A stretch of DNA of 47,732 nucleotides from Pirellulaceae bacterium. GTDB lineage: Bacteria > Planctomycetota > Planctomycetia > Pirellulales > Pirellulaceae. The DNA lies in assembly GCA_023382975.1 (NCBI GenBank), contig JAHDXO010000071.1:1-47732 (forward strand). The letters are read 5' to 3'. Made by a program: the position numbers and the translations under genes. The notes beneath the pieces were generated by a model, which ran no database searches, had not been told where the DNA came from, and was given only the letters and a program-made list of their open reading frames with translations. Every line of letters starts with the position of its first letter. The stretch's first letter is position 1. Positions 25,884 to 35,235 of the stretch are shown in pieces.

Positions 25884-27098
25884 TCAGTAGATTCGCGGCG
25901 TGACACGCGCCTGGACGCGGCCGGGCAGTCCTTGAATCCGCAGGAATCCCTCGGCGTCGTCCTGGTTGTACGAACCGCCGCCTTCCATCGTGGCGATCCC
26001 CTCGTCGTACAGGCTGTTCGGGCTGCTGCGGCCGTCGACCATCAGGTTGCCTTTGTACAGGTTCAAGCTGACTTCGCCGGTCACATGCCGGTGCGCTTCG
26101 CGGATGAAGGCGAACAGCGCATCCAGCTTCGGGGCGTACCAGTACCCGTAGTAAACCATCTCGGCGACTTCCGGGGCCAACCGGTCGCGCAGATGCATCA
26201 GGTCGCGGTCCAGCGTGATCTGCTCCAGGACGCGCAGCGCATCGTACAGGATGGTCATGCCCGGGGCTTCGTACACGCCGCGGCTTTTCATGCCCACGAA
26301 GCGGTTTTCGACCATGTCGATCCGGCCCACGCCGTTGCGACCGCCGATCTCGTTCAGACGGCGCACGACTTCGATGGCGTTGCATGCCTGGCCGTTGACC
26401 GTCACCGGAATTCCGTACTCGAAGCCGACCGTGACCCGCTCGACTTGATCCGGCGCTTGCCGGGGTGAAACGGTCATGCCGAAATCGACCAGTTCGACTC
26501 CGTTGACGCCCAGGTCTTCCAGTTTCCCGGCCTCGTAGCTGATGTGCAGGCAGTTCTCGTCAGAGCTGTACGGTTTGGATGTCGACGCCTTGACGGGGAT
26601 GTTTTTTTCCTGGCAGTAGGCGATCATCTCGGTACGGCCCGGGAACAACTGGCGGAAACGGGCGATTCGCCAGGGAGCGATGACGCGGATATTGGGTTCG
26701 AGAGCCTCGGCGGCCAATTGAAATCGACACTGATCGTTGCCTTTGCCCGTCGCGCCATGCGAGTAGGCATCCGCCCCGACTTCGCGGGCCACTTGCAGAC
26801 ATTTCTTCGAGATCAGCGGCCGAGCGATGGATGTCCCCAACAGATAGTTGCCCTCGTACTTGGCCTGCCACTGCAAGACGGGAAAGGCGAAGTCGCGGCA
26901 CAGTTCCTCTTGGGCATCGACGATCCGGGCGCTGGCGGCCCCGATGTCGCGGGCCTTCTTGAGAATCGCTTCGCGGTCTTCGCACGGCTGTCCGAGGTCG
27001 ACGTACACGGCATGCACGTCGTAGCCTTCGTCCATCAACCAACCGAGAATGACCGAGGTGTCGAGACCGCCCGAATACGCTAATACACAGCTTGGCAT
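25884..27098 (-). CDS. argG: Argininosuccinate synthase
   Basis: The 404-residue enzyme joins citrulline and aspartate using ATP to give argininosuccinate, the penultimate step of arginine synthesis, in the cytoplasm. The start is MPSCVLAYSGGLDTS, where AYSGGLDTS is the N-type ATP pyrophosphatase loop. Other family marks are YSHGATGKGNDQCRF, VIAPWR, KPYSSDENC and YEAPGMTILYDALR. The length is normal. The frame is open upstream without protein-like content. The DUF4129 gene begins 14 nt downstream. No other arg genes are nearby, and no attenuator is evident. Confidence 0.97.
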   Translation of the reverse strand: MPSCVLAYSGGLDTSVILGWLMDEGYDVHAVYVDLGQPCEDREAILKKARDIGAASARIVDAQEELCRDFAFPVLQWQAKYEGNYLLGTSIARPLISKKCLQVAREVGADAYSHGATGKGNDQCRFQLAAEALEPNIRVIAPWRIARFRQLFPGRTEMIAYCQEKNIPVKASTSKPYSSDENCLHISYEAGKLEDLGVNGVELVDFGMTVSPRQAPDQVERVTVGFEYGIPVTVNGQACNAIEVVRRLNEIGGRNGVGRIDMVENRFVGMKSRGVYEAPGMTILYDALRVLEQITLDRDLMHLRDRLAPEVAEMVYYGYWYAPKLDALFAFIREAHRHVTGEVSLNLYKGNLMVDGRSSPNSLYDEGIATMEGGGSYNQDDAEGFLRIQGLPGRVQARVTPRIY

Positions 27099-27280
27099 CG
27101 AAGATTCCTTGATTTGGTTCGCTAAAAAACGACTCGCGCCGCGAACGCCCGGACATTGGAGTTCGCACTCCCGTGTGCGACCGACCATAAGAACACACCG
27201 GAGCGTGAACGCCGCCTGCGTTACGCAACCGGATATTTTGGTCGGCGGGGGCGATCGGGGCAAGGGGCGGCAAGAAACGG

Positions 27281-27357
27281 GGCGAGGGCCGAGTCTGTCG
27301 TCCAGACCCGGCCCTCGCCGTTGTTCCCTGGCGCCGGGGCGGCACAAGTCCGCCCCG
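27281..27357. repeat. Two strong GC-rich intergenic hairpins
   Basis: The first hairpin pairs GGCGAGGGCCG (27281-27291) with CGGCCCTCGCC (27309-27319) and continues with an inner GTCTG/CAGAC stem. The second pairs CGGGGCGG (27335-27342) with CCGCCCCG (27350-27357). A third, weaker one (GCGTTGC/GCAACGC) lies at 27457-27482. None has a T-run, so they are not classic terminators, but they fill the 454-nt space between the murF-like gene and argG. Elsewhere this gap shows no gene. Confidence 0.65.
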
Positions 27358-27552
27358 ACGCACAGTCTTAAGCCTCGCCGTGAAGCGCCAAGGAGCAGCA
27401 GTTGACCCAGAAACTGCTGCCCGCCAGCGTAATGCTTCGACCCAGGAGGGAGGGTTGCGTTGCAATCCCGCAAAAGCAACGCGAACGGCGAGGCTTCCAA
27501 GATATCCTGTCGTGTTCGTGCGGGGTGCTGTTTCCTTTGTTGATCGTGTGTT

Positions 27553-28941
27553 TCAGGCCGCGATTCGTCGCCTGTAGTTCGTCCGCCAACCGATCAGCGT
27601 TTGAACCGTTTCGCCCGTATGCCCTTTGACCAAGACAAAATCGTCCTGCTCGACCATTCGACCCGCCACCGCGGGCAACATGTCGGCGGTGGGACACCAG
27701 ACCGTGCGTTGGGGCGACAGTCCCGCTTGCTGAGCTGCCGCGATCAGCCGCCTGCCCGCTGTTCCGCAGGCGATGAGCAGATCCACACCGCAAACCGTAA
27801 CCAACGCCTCGCCGATCCGTTTCTCCCAGCCCTGTGCTTCCACCTCGTCCCATTCGCCGCAAACGACCACTCGACGACACGCCGATCCGGACTCGCGCAG
27901 TGCTTCGAGGGCGACCAGCATCGAGGCGACACCGGCCTGGCAGGTGTCGTCGATCACGGTCATGCCGTCTTGCCGCGACACCCGGCAACGCGCCGGAAGG
28001 GCCTGGCAATTCGACAACGCCTCGGTGATCTCGTCCCACGTCAGGTTCATCCGCCGTCCGACTGCACAAGCGGACAAGGCCGCGTGCAAATGGTGCCGTC
28101 CCCAGAGCGGAACGCTGATGGGCGTCCCCTCAACGCGGAACGACAGCCGTCCGGCTTCGAACCTCACATGTTCGGCGACCACATGGCAGTGACTACTGCG
28201 TCCGACAAGGACCACCCGGGCGTCCGTCTCACCGGCCAACCGCACCAAGTCGGGATCGTCGCCATTGAGTACCACACAGCCGTCGCGGGACACCTGGCGA
28301 ACCAGTTCGACCTCGTATCCGGCCGATTCCGCGACGTCCGTGGGCCGCTCAATGGTGAGGCAGTTAATAACGGCTATGTCCGGACAGCACAAGTGCGAAA
28401 TGGCCTGAATTTCGCCTTTTTTTCGAGAAGTGTAGGCGACCAGTCCGTAGTCGTGCGTTCCGTCCAGCATCGACAGCATCAACGGCACCGAGATGCGGGG
28501 GGGCAGATCGCAGCAACCGGCCAGTCCCTCGTACCGCCGCTGCAACACGGCGCCGATCAAGTGCCGCGCGGTGCGTTTGCCGAGGCTTCCTCCAACGGCG
28601 ATCAGCGAGCCCAGGAAGCGGCGGCGCGAGGCGCCGGCCAGTTGCCAGAGCGCCCAACGGGTGTCTTCGACCGCGATCCGGAACCGACCGGCCCACGGTT
28701 CCACGCTGCAGCCCTGGACCACGACGCCCAAGGCTCCCCGCAGGAAAGCCTCGTGAGCACGGTTGGCCGAATCGTGCGGCGACGTCTCCAAGGCCCACCA
28801 CACATCGCCGGGCCGGACGTCCCGCACGTCGGAGACGATCCGGCCGATCGGTTCCAAATCGCCGTTCAGCGGCGGCAACGAACCGAACTGGACGTGCCCG
28901 TCGATCGCACCGGTCATATCGCGGATCAGAAACTGGGACAT
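27553..28941 (-). CDS. murF: Divergent MurF-like protein (UDP-MurNAc-tripeptide:D-Ala-D-Ala ligase family)
   Basis: The 462-residue protein follows MurE by 16 nt and aligns by eye with the three-domain MurF ligases: N-terminal UDP-binding (ISDVRDVRPGDVWWAL-like), central ATPase and C-terminal Rossmann-like domain ending LVKGHTGETVQ. Key sites are altered. The P-loop reads GGSLGKRT (117-124) instead of GSNGKTT-like. The usual Glu in the (V/I)xE(L/M)Gxx..GEI motif is replaced (LVAYTSRKKGEI). The N-terminus of the C-terminal domain has DDTCQAG where DD(S/T)YNAN is usual. It is full-length without frameshift, so selection persists. It may be a ligase with changed chemistry, or a non-catalytic homologue. 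Family call firm, activity doubtful. Confidence 0.75.
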   Translation of the reverse strand: MSQFLIRDMTGAIDGHVQFGSLPPLNGDLEPIGRIVSDVRDVRPGDVWWALETSPHDSANRAHEAFLRGALGVVVQGCSVEPWAGRFRIAVEDTRWALWQLAGASRRRFLGSLIAVGGSLGKRTARHLIGAVLQRRYEGLAGCCDLPPRISVPLMLSMLDGTHDYGLVAYTSRKKGEIQAISHLCCPDIAVINCLTIERPTDVAESAGYEVELVRQVSRDGCVVLNGDDPDLVRLAGETDARVVLVGRSSHCHVVAEHVRFEAGRLSFRVEGTPISVPLWGRHHLHAALSACAVGRRMNLTWDEITEALSNCQALPARCRVSRQDGMTVIDDTCQAGVASMLVALEALRESGSACRRVVVCGEWDEVEAQGWEKRIGEALVTVCGVDLLIACGTAGRRLIAAAQQAGLSPQRTVWCPTADMLPAVAGRMVEQDDFVLVKGHTGETVQTLIGWRTNYRRRIAA

Positions 28942-28957
28942 GGCAGGGATTTCTGCT

Positions 28958-30496
28958 TCAGTTCGCGGTGGCTGCGCCGGTGGGGAACCGCAGTATGGTC
29001 GCCGGCCGCGGGGCTTCGTACTCGATCTTCGACCCGACTTCGCAGAGCCACTGGCGAGCGATCACGCGGTCGTCGAACGGCCGCTTCCGGTCGCCGACGG
29101 TCTGGTACTGCCGGTCGCCTTTGCCCGCGATCAGCACGGCGTCGCCCGGTCCGGCTTCGCCCAACGCCCAGCGGATCGCTTCGGCGCGGTCCGGAAGGAT
29201 GTGCGCCTTGGCAGGGCGGTCGTAGCCGTCGATGATGTCGTGGGCGATCTGCAACGGCTGCTCGCGCCGCGGATTGTCGTTCGTGATGATCCCCAGGTCG
29301 GCCCCGCGCTCGACCGCTCGCCCTAGCAACGGACGGCAGGCCGGATCGCGATCGGCGTCGGCGCCGTACACGCAGATCACTCGGCCCGGGGTGACATTGC
29401 GCAGGGCTTTCAGCGTTACGGCCAACGCGTCGGGCGTATGAGCGTCGTCGACATAGACGCCGAACGGCTGGCCGCAGCCGATCGGTTCCATGCGGCCCGC
29501 AATCCCGGTGACAGCTTCGAGACCGCGGGCGATCGTCGTCAGATCAATCCCCAGCACCAACCCGACTGCCGCGGCGGACAAGCAGTTGTAGATGTGATGG
29601 TCGCCGAACATGGCCGTCTGGACCGCCGCCGTCTCGTTGCCCGCATTCAGCAGGAACGTCTGTTCGCCCGCGCAGCGGTCGATTAGTGTTGCGGTCAATT
29701 CGGCTGGCATTCTCATGCCGACGGTCAGCACCGGCTGGGACACGTTGCTCAATAGGAACCGGGTTGCCGGATCGTCGGCGTTGGCCACGACAAAGCCGCC
29801 GGGCTTCAGGTGCTCCAGCAGCCGGGCTTTCGCGCGGCGATAGTTGATGATCGAACCGTGAAAATCCAGATGGTCCCGCCGCACGTTGGTGAAGACCGCG
29901 GCGTCCAGTTCCAAACCTGCCGTATCGCGTCGCGACAACATCTGACTGGACGTTTCCAGGACGGCGTGCGTGCAGCCGGCATTCCTCATCTGGGCCAGCG
30001 ACTGGGCCAGCACCGGCGCCGACGGAATGGCCTCGCCCACCGCTTGGCGACTCGTTCCGTCGTCGAAAACCAGATCGTTCAGCGTTCCGGTTTCCAGTCC
30101 CGCGACTTTCAACACGGACTGAATCAGCAGACTGGTCGTGGTCTTGCCGTTGGTGCCCGTCACCCCGATCGTCCGCAGGCAGCGGCACGGCAGATCTCTC
30201 AGGTGATGGCTGATCCAGCCGTAGGCTTCGCGGCTGTCCGGAACGACCAGCACCGGCGCGTCGATCGGTAGACAGCGTTCGGCGACCACTGCCACCGCGC
30301 CGCGGCGCACGGCCAGGGGGGCGTAGTCGTGTCCGTCGAATTCAGTGGTTTGCAGCGCGACATACAAGCCGCCGCGACGGCAACGCCGCGGGTCGCTGGT
30401 ACAGGAAGAAAACCGCAAGTCGCGGCCTGCCGAGAAGTGGTTCTGCGGGAAAATCTCGTGCAAGCTGATGCTAGCACTCGTCTGGCGAAGTGACAT
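28958..30496 (-). CDS. murE: UDP-MurNAc-tripeptide synthase MurE
   Basis: The 512-residue enzyme adds the third stem-peptide residue to UDP-MurNAc-L-Ala-D-Glu in the cytoplasm. AAGGAGG lies 8 nt before the ATG. It has the Mur-ligase P-loop GTNGKTT at 114-120, the TNVRRDHLDFHG segment, the Lys of the YRRAKARLL motif (~223) that is carbamylated in the family, and DNPRRE at 407-412, matching the DNPR motif that selects meso-diaminopimelate. Compared with typical MurE there are changes such as VDDAHTPDAL for YAHTPDAL, but the catalytic set looks intact. murF-like follows immediately; mraY, murD and ftsW do not. Confidence 0.92.
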   Translation of the reverse strand: MSLRQTSASISLHEIFPQNHFSAGRDLRFSSCTSDPRRCRRGGLYVALQTTEFDGHDYAPLAVRRGAVAVVAERCLPIDAPVLVVPDSREAYGWISHHLRDLPCRCLRTIGVTGTNGKTTTSLLIQSVLKVAGLETGTLNDLVFDDGTSRQAVGEAIPSAPVLAQSLAQMRNAGCTHAVLETSSQMLSRRDTAGLELDAAVFTNVRRDHLDFHGSIINYRRAKARLLEHLKPGGFVVANADDPATRFLLSNVSQPVLTVGMRMPAELTATLIDRCAGEQTFLLNAGNETAAVQTAMFGDHHIYNCLSAAAVGLVLGIDLTTIARGLEAVTGIAGRMEPIGCGQPFGVYVDDAHTPDALAVTLKALRNVTPGRVICVYGADADRDPACRPLLGRAVERGADLGIITNDNPRREQPLQIAHDIIDGYDRPAKAHILPDRAEAIRWALGEAGPGDAVLIAGKGDRQYQTVGDRKRPFDDRVIARQWLCEVGSKIEYEAPRPATILRFPTGAATAN

Positions 30497-30799
30497 ATCC
30501 GCGGCCTCCTTGCCTTGGACGTCTGGCGACGCTGGTTTTGATGTGGGTCGTGAAGCTCGATCTCGGCCAGCCCTCCCGGAATTCCATTCGCGGAAAGACG
30601 GCTCGGCAGCCTGATGCTAGCCTGCGAGCCTCGTCATCATGCACGAATTCTTCTGAAATTGCCCGCCTATGTCAAGGCGATTTTTGCCGAGCGGTCCACG
30701 TCGTCCTCGTCCGCCCTGGCCCCGTGGCCGATCCGCTGATGTTTGGGCCACCGGCGATCCCGCAGCCCGAAGGGTTGGCCCCAGGGAGTCACCGTGTTA

Positions 30800-31260
30800 C
30801 TATTCGCGGGCTGTTCGCTTTGGACGAACTGTTGCCGGTGGCCAGGGAGGTCAGCGACCACCTTCACTGCGACGATACCTCGGCGCGTCATGGCGGCCAG
30901 CCGGCGGTCTGCACGCACATCGGCAACGAGTGGTTCGCCAGCTTCACCACCACCGACTCCAAGTCGCGGCTGAACTTCCTGCGTTTGCTCTGCCGACCCG
31001 TGGAGCAGTATCGCTGGTGCGAGGAAGCCCTCGTGGCGCTGGAACTCTACGGCGCCGGAAAGCAATCGCAGCAACGCCTGGCCGGACAGTCCGAGGGCTG
31101 CTGGCTCGGACGGGACGTGTGGGAACAACAACTGACGGACTGGAACACGCGGCGCTGAGCCTGCTTTACGCCAAGCGAGAGCAGTTTCTGGCCGTGCTGG
31201 AGTACCTTCGTCTGCCGCTGCACAACAACCTCTCCGAAAACGACATGACTTCGAAAGCCG
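30800..31260 (+). pseudogene. Remnant of an IS66-like transposase (frameshifted)
   Basis: One frame carries LHCDDTSARHGGQ, then CTHIGNEWFASFTTTDSKSR and LNFLRLL, typical of the DD(T)xAR region of IS66-type transposases. The frame breaks near 31140, and the C-terminal end continues in another frame as AVLEYLRLPLHNNLSEND, the LHNNxSE motif of the same family. The N-terminal zinc-ribbon/coiled part and the inverted repeats are missing. The element is dead and truncated. It lies between murE and the accessory oxidoreductase block, marking a past insertion or rearrangement. Confidence 0.75.
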
Positions 31261-31388
31261 CAGCCCTTTGCCCCTTGACGCTGCGCGGTCCCCGTGGGGT
31301 TATTGAGCAGCTACAGGTGACGATCAACGGCAACCCGTACACGGGGACGATCGAACCCAGCGGTCACGAGGGACACGAGCACGGCTGA
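31261..31388 (+). other. Fused 3' gene fragment ending in a His/Gly-rich tail
   Basis: Directly after the transposase remnant the same frame reads LTLRGPRGVIEQLQVTINGN then PYTGTIEPSGHEGHEHG before a stop. This is not transposase-like and resembles the C-terminus of a small secreted protein with a metal-binding His tail. I read it as a relic of a host gene cut by the insertion; the family is not recognised. Confidence 0.3.
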
Positions 31389-31473
31389 GACCAGGGGCGT
31401 TGCCAAGAAGGATTGCCGAAGGTGTCGGATCGGAAATCGACCTGCGAAGGTCGCATCTCGTCGGGGCCCTGCG

Positions 31474-33177
31474 CTACAGACGCTGGTTGCCGGCCAGCAG
31501 CCGTTCTCGGAGCTTGCCGTAGTCCACGCCTTGGACGGGCACCCCGTGCTCGATCGCGAGGCTGGCCGCGGCTCCCGCGCTTTGGCCAAGGATCATGAAG
31601 ACCGGCTCCATGCGGATGGAGCCATAGGCGACGTGCGACGCCGAGAGGCAGACGGGCACGAGCAAGTTGGCGCATTCGTCGTGTCGCGGAACGATGGCGC
31701 GGTAAGGCACCGGGTAGGGCTTCGGGCAGCCTTTGCCAAAGCCGCCCTCGTTGCGGACGGTGGTCTTGCCGTTCTCCTCCACCACGACGCGCTGGCAGAA
31801 GTGCGAATCCATCGGGTAGGATGCCAGCCCGACGGAATCCTCCGCCGTCCTTTTCGATTCGCAGTCGTCTTGCGTCACGACGGCATCGGCGACCATTCGG
31901 CGTGCCTCGCGGACATAAAGCTGATGCGGCCAGTTCCCGGTTTCCCTGAATTCTTGCGGGTCGAGGCCGAAGGCCCGCACTCGTTCCTGCAGATCGCCGG
32001 GCACCCGCGGGTCATTGGCGAGAAAATACATCAGCCCCTGCTGGTAGGCGACATGGTCTTGAAAGATGCGCTCCCGCAGTTCGTACAGTTCGGGCAAGGG
32101 CACCGGCAGGCCGCGACGGGGAGGCGGCAGTTCGGAGAAAGAAACGGGCTCGAAGGTTCCATCCGGCCAGCGGTGGCTGCCGCCGACGTAGTCCGAGGAA
32201 AAACTGCCGGCGTTGTTGCTGTCCCCGTTCCTCATCTGCACCGGGCCGTCGGTCATCGGCTTGACGGTGTAGTTCAACAGCCATTCCACCTCCGAATCGA
32301 AATTCAGGAAACGCGCCAACAATTCGTAACGGACCGCATCGTAGGCCGGAGGTTTCGGGAAGGGAACGCGATCCGCCTTGGTGGATAGATGCACGCGGAA
32401 ATTGTAGGCTTGCACCCGGTAGTCGCCCTCGCCCGGTGCGCCCGGCTTGTCTGCCGCAATCTCCGGCAGCAAACCGGATGATGGATCGCCTGCCACGACG
32501 AATGGACTGATCGGCAACCGGCAGAACTGATAGACGTCCTTCCACGACACTTCCTGCCACTGGCCAGCGAGCGATTCGTTGAAGGCGCCCCGCGGTTCGC
32601 GCCCCACGCGATAGGACACTCCAGCCGCCGCCATCAGATCGCCCTCGTAGGTGGCGTCGATGAACATCGCGGCCTTGACGGTCTCGCCTGTCATCATGCT
32701 GGCGGAGACGATGCGGTTGTCACGCATCTCGACGGACTCCAGGTGTCGCTCGAAGAGCACGGTCACGCCCGCCTCCTCCAGCATCTTTCGGTAAAGCGAC
32801 TCCGCATCGTTGTTGCCAAAGCCCGTCATGCGTCCGATGCGCGTGTAGAAGTCCAGCGCGAGACCACCAACGGACTCCTTCTTGCCGAGATCGGTCGCGG
32901 TGAGACCGCCCGAGGTCATTCCGCCCACATGGCGGTTGAAGGACAGCAGCAGGGTCTTGCGGCCTTGGCGCGCAGCCTGGATGGCTGCTGTGACTCCCGC
33001 CGGGGTGCCGCCGTAAACAGCCACCTCGCAGTCGCGCACCTCGGGCTCTCGCAGTTCAGCCCTGCGGTAGTAGATAGGCCCATCGGTTTCCCCGCACCAA
33101 CTTGCAAGCGGTGTACCCAGCAGCGCCACGAAGAAGATGGCAGAAAAGAAGGCTCTTGCTTTCATCGTCATGGTCAT
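31474..33177 (-). CDS. Secreted FAD-dependent oxidoreductase (FAD_oxidored family)
   Basis: I start at MTMTMKARAFF, with GAGGAC upstream (567 residues); the frame is open 16 codons further. A signal peptide (FFSAIFFVALLGTPLASWCG) is followed by the dinucleotide-binding motif VAVYGGTPAGVTAAIQAARQ (GxxxxG). Further typical parts are GGMTSGGLTATDLG, FIDATYEGDLMAAAG and, near the end, VCLSASHVAYGSIRMEPVFM and GQSAGAAASLA. These match the FAD-dependent proteins common in planctomycetes and Verrucomicrobia with unknown carbohydrate-related substrates. It is directly downstream (48-nt gap) of the unknown secreted protein gene, so the two form an operon, next to a transposase relic. Confidence 0.88.
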   Translation of the reverse strand: MTMTMKARAFFSAIFFVALLGTPLASWCGETDGPIYYRRAELREPEVRDCEVAVYGGTPAGVTAAIQAARQGRKTLLLSFNRHVGGMTSGGLTATDLGKKESVGGLALDFYTRIGRMTGFGNNDAESLYRKMLEEAGVTVLFERHLESVEMRDNRIVSASMMTGETVKAAMFIDATYEGDLMAAAGVSYRVGREPRGAFNESLAGQWQEVSWKDVYQFCRLPISPFVVAGDPSSGLLPEIAADKPGAPGEGDYRVQAYNFRVHLSTKADRVPFPKPPAYDAVRYELLARFLNFDSEVEWLLNYTVKPMTDGPVQMRNGDSNNAGSFSSDYVGGSHRWPDGTFEPVSFSELPPPRRGLPVPLPELYELRERIFQDHVAYQQGLMYFLANDPRVPGDLQERVRAFGLDPQEFRETGNWPHQLYVREARRMVADAVVTQDDCESKRTAEDSVGLASYPMDSHFCQRVVVEENGKTTVRNEGGFGKGCPKPYPVPYRAIVPRHDECANLLVPVCLSASHVAYGSIRMEPVFMILGQSAGAAASLAIEHGVPVQGVDYGKLRERLLAGNQRL

Positions 33178-33225
33178 GATGTCCTCGTCCGCAATCCAAG
33201 GGAGTTGAGGGAAAACGGGGCGCAT

Positions 33226-35235
33226 TCATTTGTCCTGCTCTGAGAAATCCAGCATCCGCGTGATGGGGCCGACCGTCACCCGGATGCGATCTTCGCCGAA
33301 TCCGCCGTTCAGGAACGGGCTCTGATAGGTGGATGCGGGACGGAGTTCCACGGGCCTGTCGTTAATCCGGGGAAGGGTGAACGTTTCGGGCGACGCCGAA
33401 TCGTAGCGACTCATTTCGAGATGCTGCGTTCCCGCGGCGAAGCGATAGTGTACCGCGTCACTGGTGACCTGAAGGGGATTGGAACGCAGGCTCTCGCGGA
33501 AGCGCTCAAACGAACCGTGGCTGGCGGTATCGCCGGCATGGAGTAGGATGCGGGTCGTGTCCCCCGGGCCCGAAAATTCTGCCGGGTATGCCTCCACCCG
33601 TTTCTCGTCCCACTGATGGCCACCGTCCAGGAATTTGACGCCGGCGAAGACCGTGCCGTTGCTGGTGAAGATCCAGTCGTCCTCCTCGACCTTCTCCAGG
33701 TCGGTGCCCTCGAAACGCATGCCGAGCTTGCCGGTGTTGTAGGAGCCAAGACTGCTCTTGCCGTGGCGGGCGATGCGCTGGACGAGGAGCACGTTCTCGT
33801 GCTGCACGCTCCAATACGAATGCTGCGGGCGCCCGCCGCCGGGGTGTTCGACCAGGGGGTGAATCTCGCTGATCGCACCGCTGGCGGCGTTCTGGAAAAT
33901 CAGTCCGCAGCAACGCTTCTGGCGGGAGATGCCGGAATACTTGAGGCTCAGGGCGCCGGTTTGCGAGTCGGGCACGGAGAGGGCCGGGTTCTGGAGGGTG
34001 CTGCCGAGTAGGTAGGTCGGCGTGCGATAGGCATAGTTGACCAGCGCCGAATCGGCGGCCAGTCGGTGAGCCTCGTCGGCCTCAGAGCGAGCAGCCTCGA
34101 GTTCCCCGAGAACCCGGTTGCGGATGACGAACGGTTCACTGGCCGGGAACTCCCGCTTGGCGAGAAGGATCGCCTCGGCGGGAAGCTGGTAGCGGCTGGT
34201 CTCGATGACCCGCGAGTGGCTGGAGCCGGCGGGTCGGCCTTCGCAGGCGTAGAGCAGGTTCTTGTAGGCTTCGAAACCGTGGGGACCATAATCGCCCCGG
34301 CTACGGCCGCCGCCGCGCCGCCCCCGCACCGCGATCTGCGCCTCCTCGATGAAGGCCAGGTCGAGGAGCAATCCGGAGCGGTGTCGGACGACGGGATCGG
34401 GTGCGAGTTCATGCAGGTTGAACAGGGCCGGCCAGGAGTATTTTTGATAGGTGTTCGAGCCGACCTCGACCCAGAGCCCCGTTCGGGCACGACTGCGGGG
34501 CCATTCGCGGAAAAAGTCCGTGTAGACGGCGGCATGCTCCGCGTTCGTATGCCCGTCGGCGAGCTTCCTGTCGCGGTAAGCCGGATCGTCCTTCAGCAGC
34601 GCGGTGATCAGATAGTAGTTTGGCCGCCGGTTCAGGTCGTGGTTCTCGGTGCCCAGCAGCAGGAAGAGATCCCCGGGACCGGCGTCGCCCATCCGGCTTT
34701 CCCGGCTGACCCAGTGCCAAAGCGCTTCCTTCATCGCGGCCTCGGTTTCCGGCTTCAGGCGGCCAGGAAAATGGGTGCTCTTGGAGTGGAATAGGCAGAG
34801 GGTGCGCACGTAGTCGGTGATGGAAAAGAAAGTCCACGGCGCGTTTCCCGGTTGCTCCGGCGTAGGGGAGAACCCGGCATTCCGGGCGATGTAGTCGTTC
34901 GCCTGTTCGAGCAGGCGCGCATTGGCTTCGTCCACCTTCTCGTTCAACTGGAGGGCCGCAAGGGTCCACAGGTTGTCGCCCCAAACGCCGTGTGGCCAGC
35001 AGGTGTCCTTGGCGATGGTCCGACGCAAGGCCGCTTCGCGCAGCTTGAGCGAGGCCGCGTGGGTTTCCGCGACGAGCGCTGCATGGCCAGCGGGATCTTC
35101 TGCCGACGATGCGCCGAGAGTTGGCCTTGCATCGTCCGCGCGGGCCGCGCCGATGGCGGAGATGACGATCCACGGAACAAGGTTCAAGGCGAATCGTGGA
35201 CGGCGACGCCAGCCGAGCAGCGAGTTCCGTAGCAT
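33226..35235 (-). CDS. Secreted protein of unknown function, probably helical-toroid
   Basis: The chosen start is MLRNSLLGWRRRP (669 residues); the frame extends 25 codons upstream. A signal peptide with arginine-rich n-region (RRRPRFALNLVPWIVISAIGAARA) suggests export. The mature N-terminal half is helical with many Trp/His/Tyr residues (WPHGVWGDNLWTLAALQLNE, WHWVSRESRMGD). The C-terminal ~300 residues look beta-rich (IFTSNGTVFAGVKFLDG). An alpha-toroid followed by a beta-sandwich is the layout of polysaccharide lyases and heparinase-like proteins, but I do not see a family motif to claim this. It is paired with the FAD oxidoreductase. Confidence 0.6.
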   Translation of the reverse strand: MLRNSLLGWRRRPRFALNLVPWIVISAIGAARADDARPTLGASSAEDPAGHAALVAETHAASLKLREAALRRTIAKDTCWPHGVWGDNLWTLAALQLNEKVDEANARLLEQANDYIARNAGFSPTPEQPGNAPWTFFSITDYVRTLCLFHSKSTHFPGRLKPETEAAMKEALWHWVSRESRMGDAGPGDLFLLLGTENHDLNRRPNYYLITALLKDDPAYRDRKLADGHTNAEHAAVYTDFFREWPRSRARTGLWVEVGSNTYQKYSWPALFNLHELAPDPVVRHRSGLLLDLAFIEEAQIAVRGRRGGGRSRGDYGPHGFEAYKNLLYACEGRPAGSSHSRVIETSRYQLPAEAILLAKREFPASEPFVIRNRVLGELEAARSEADEAHRLAADSALVNYAYRTPTYLLGSTLQNPALSVPDSQTGALSLKYSGISRQKRCCGLIFQNAASGAISEIHPLVEHPGGGRPQHSYWSVQHENVLLVQRIARHGKSSLGSYNTGKLGMRFEGTDLEKVEEDDWIFTSNGTVFAGVKFLDGGHQWDEKRVEAYPAEFSGPGDTTRILLHAGDTASHGSFERFRESLRSNPLQVTSDAVHYRFAAGTQHLEMSRYDSASPETFTLPRINDRPVELRPASTYQSPFLNGGFGEDRIRVTVGPITRMLDFSEQDK

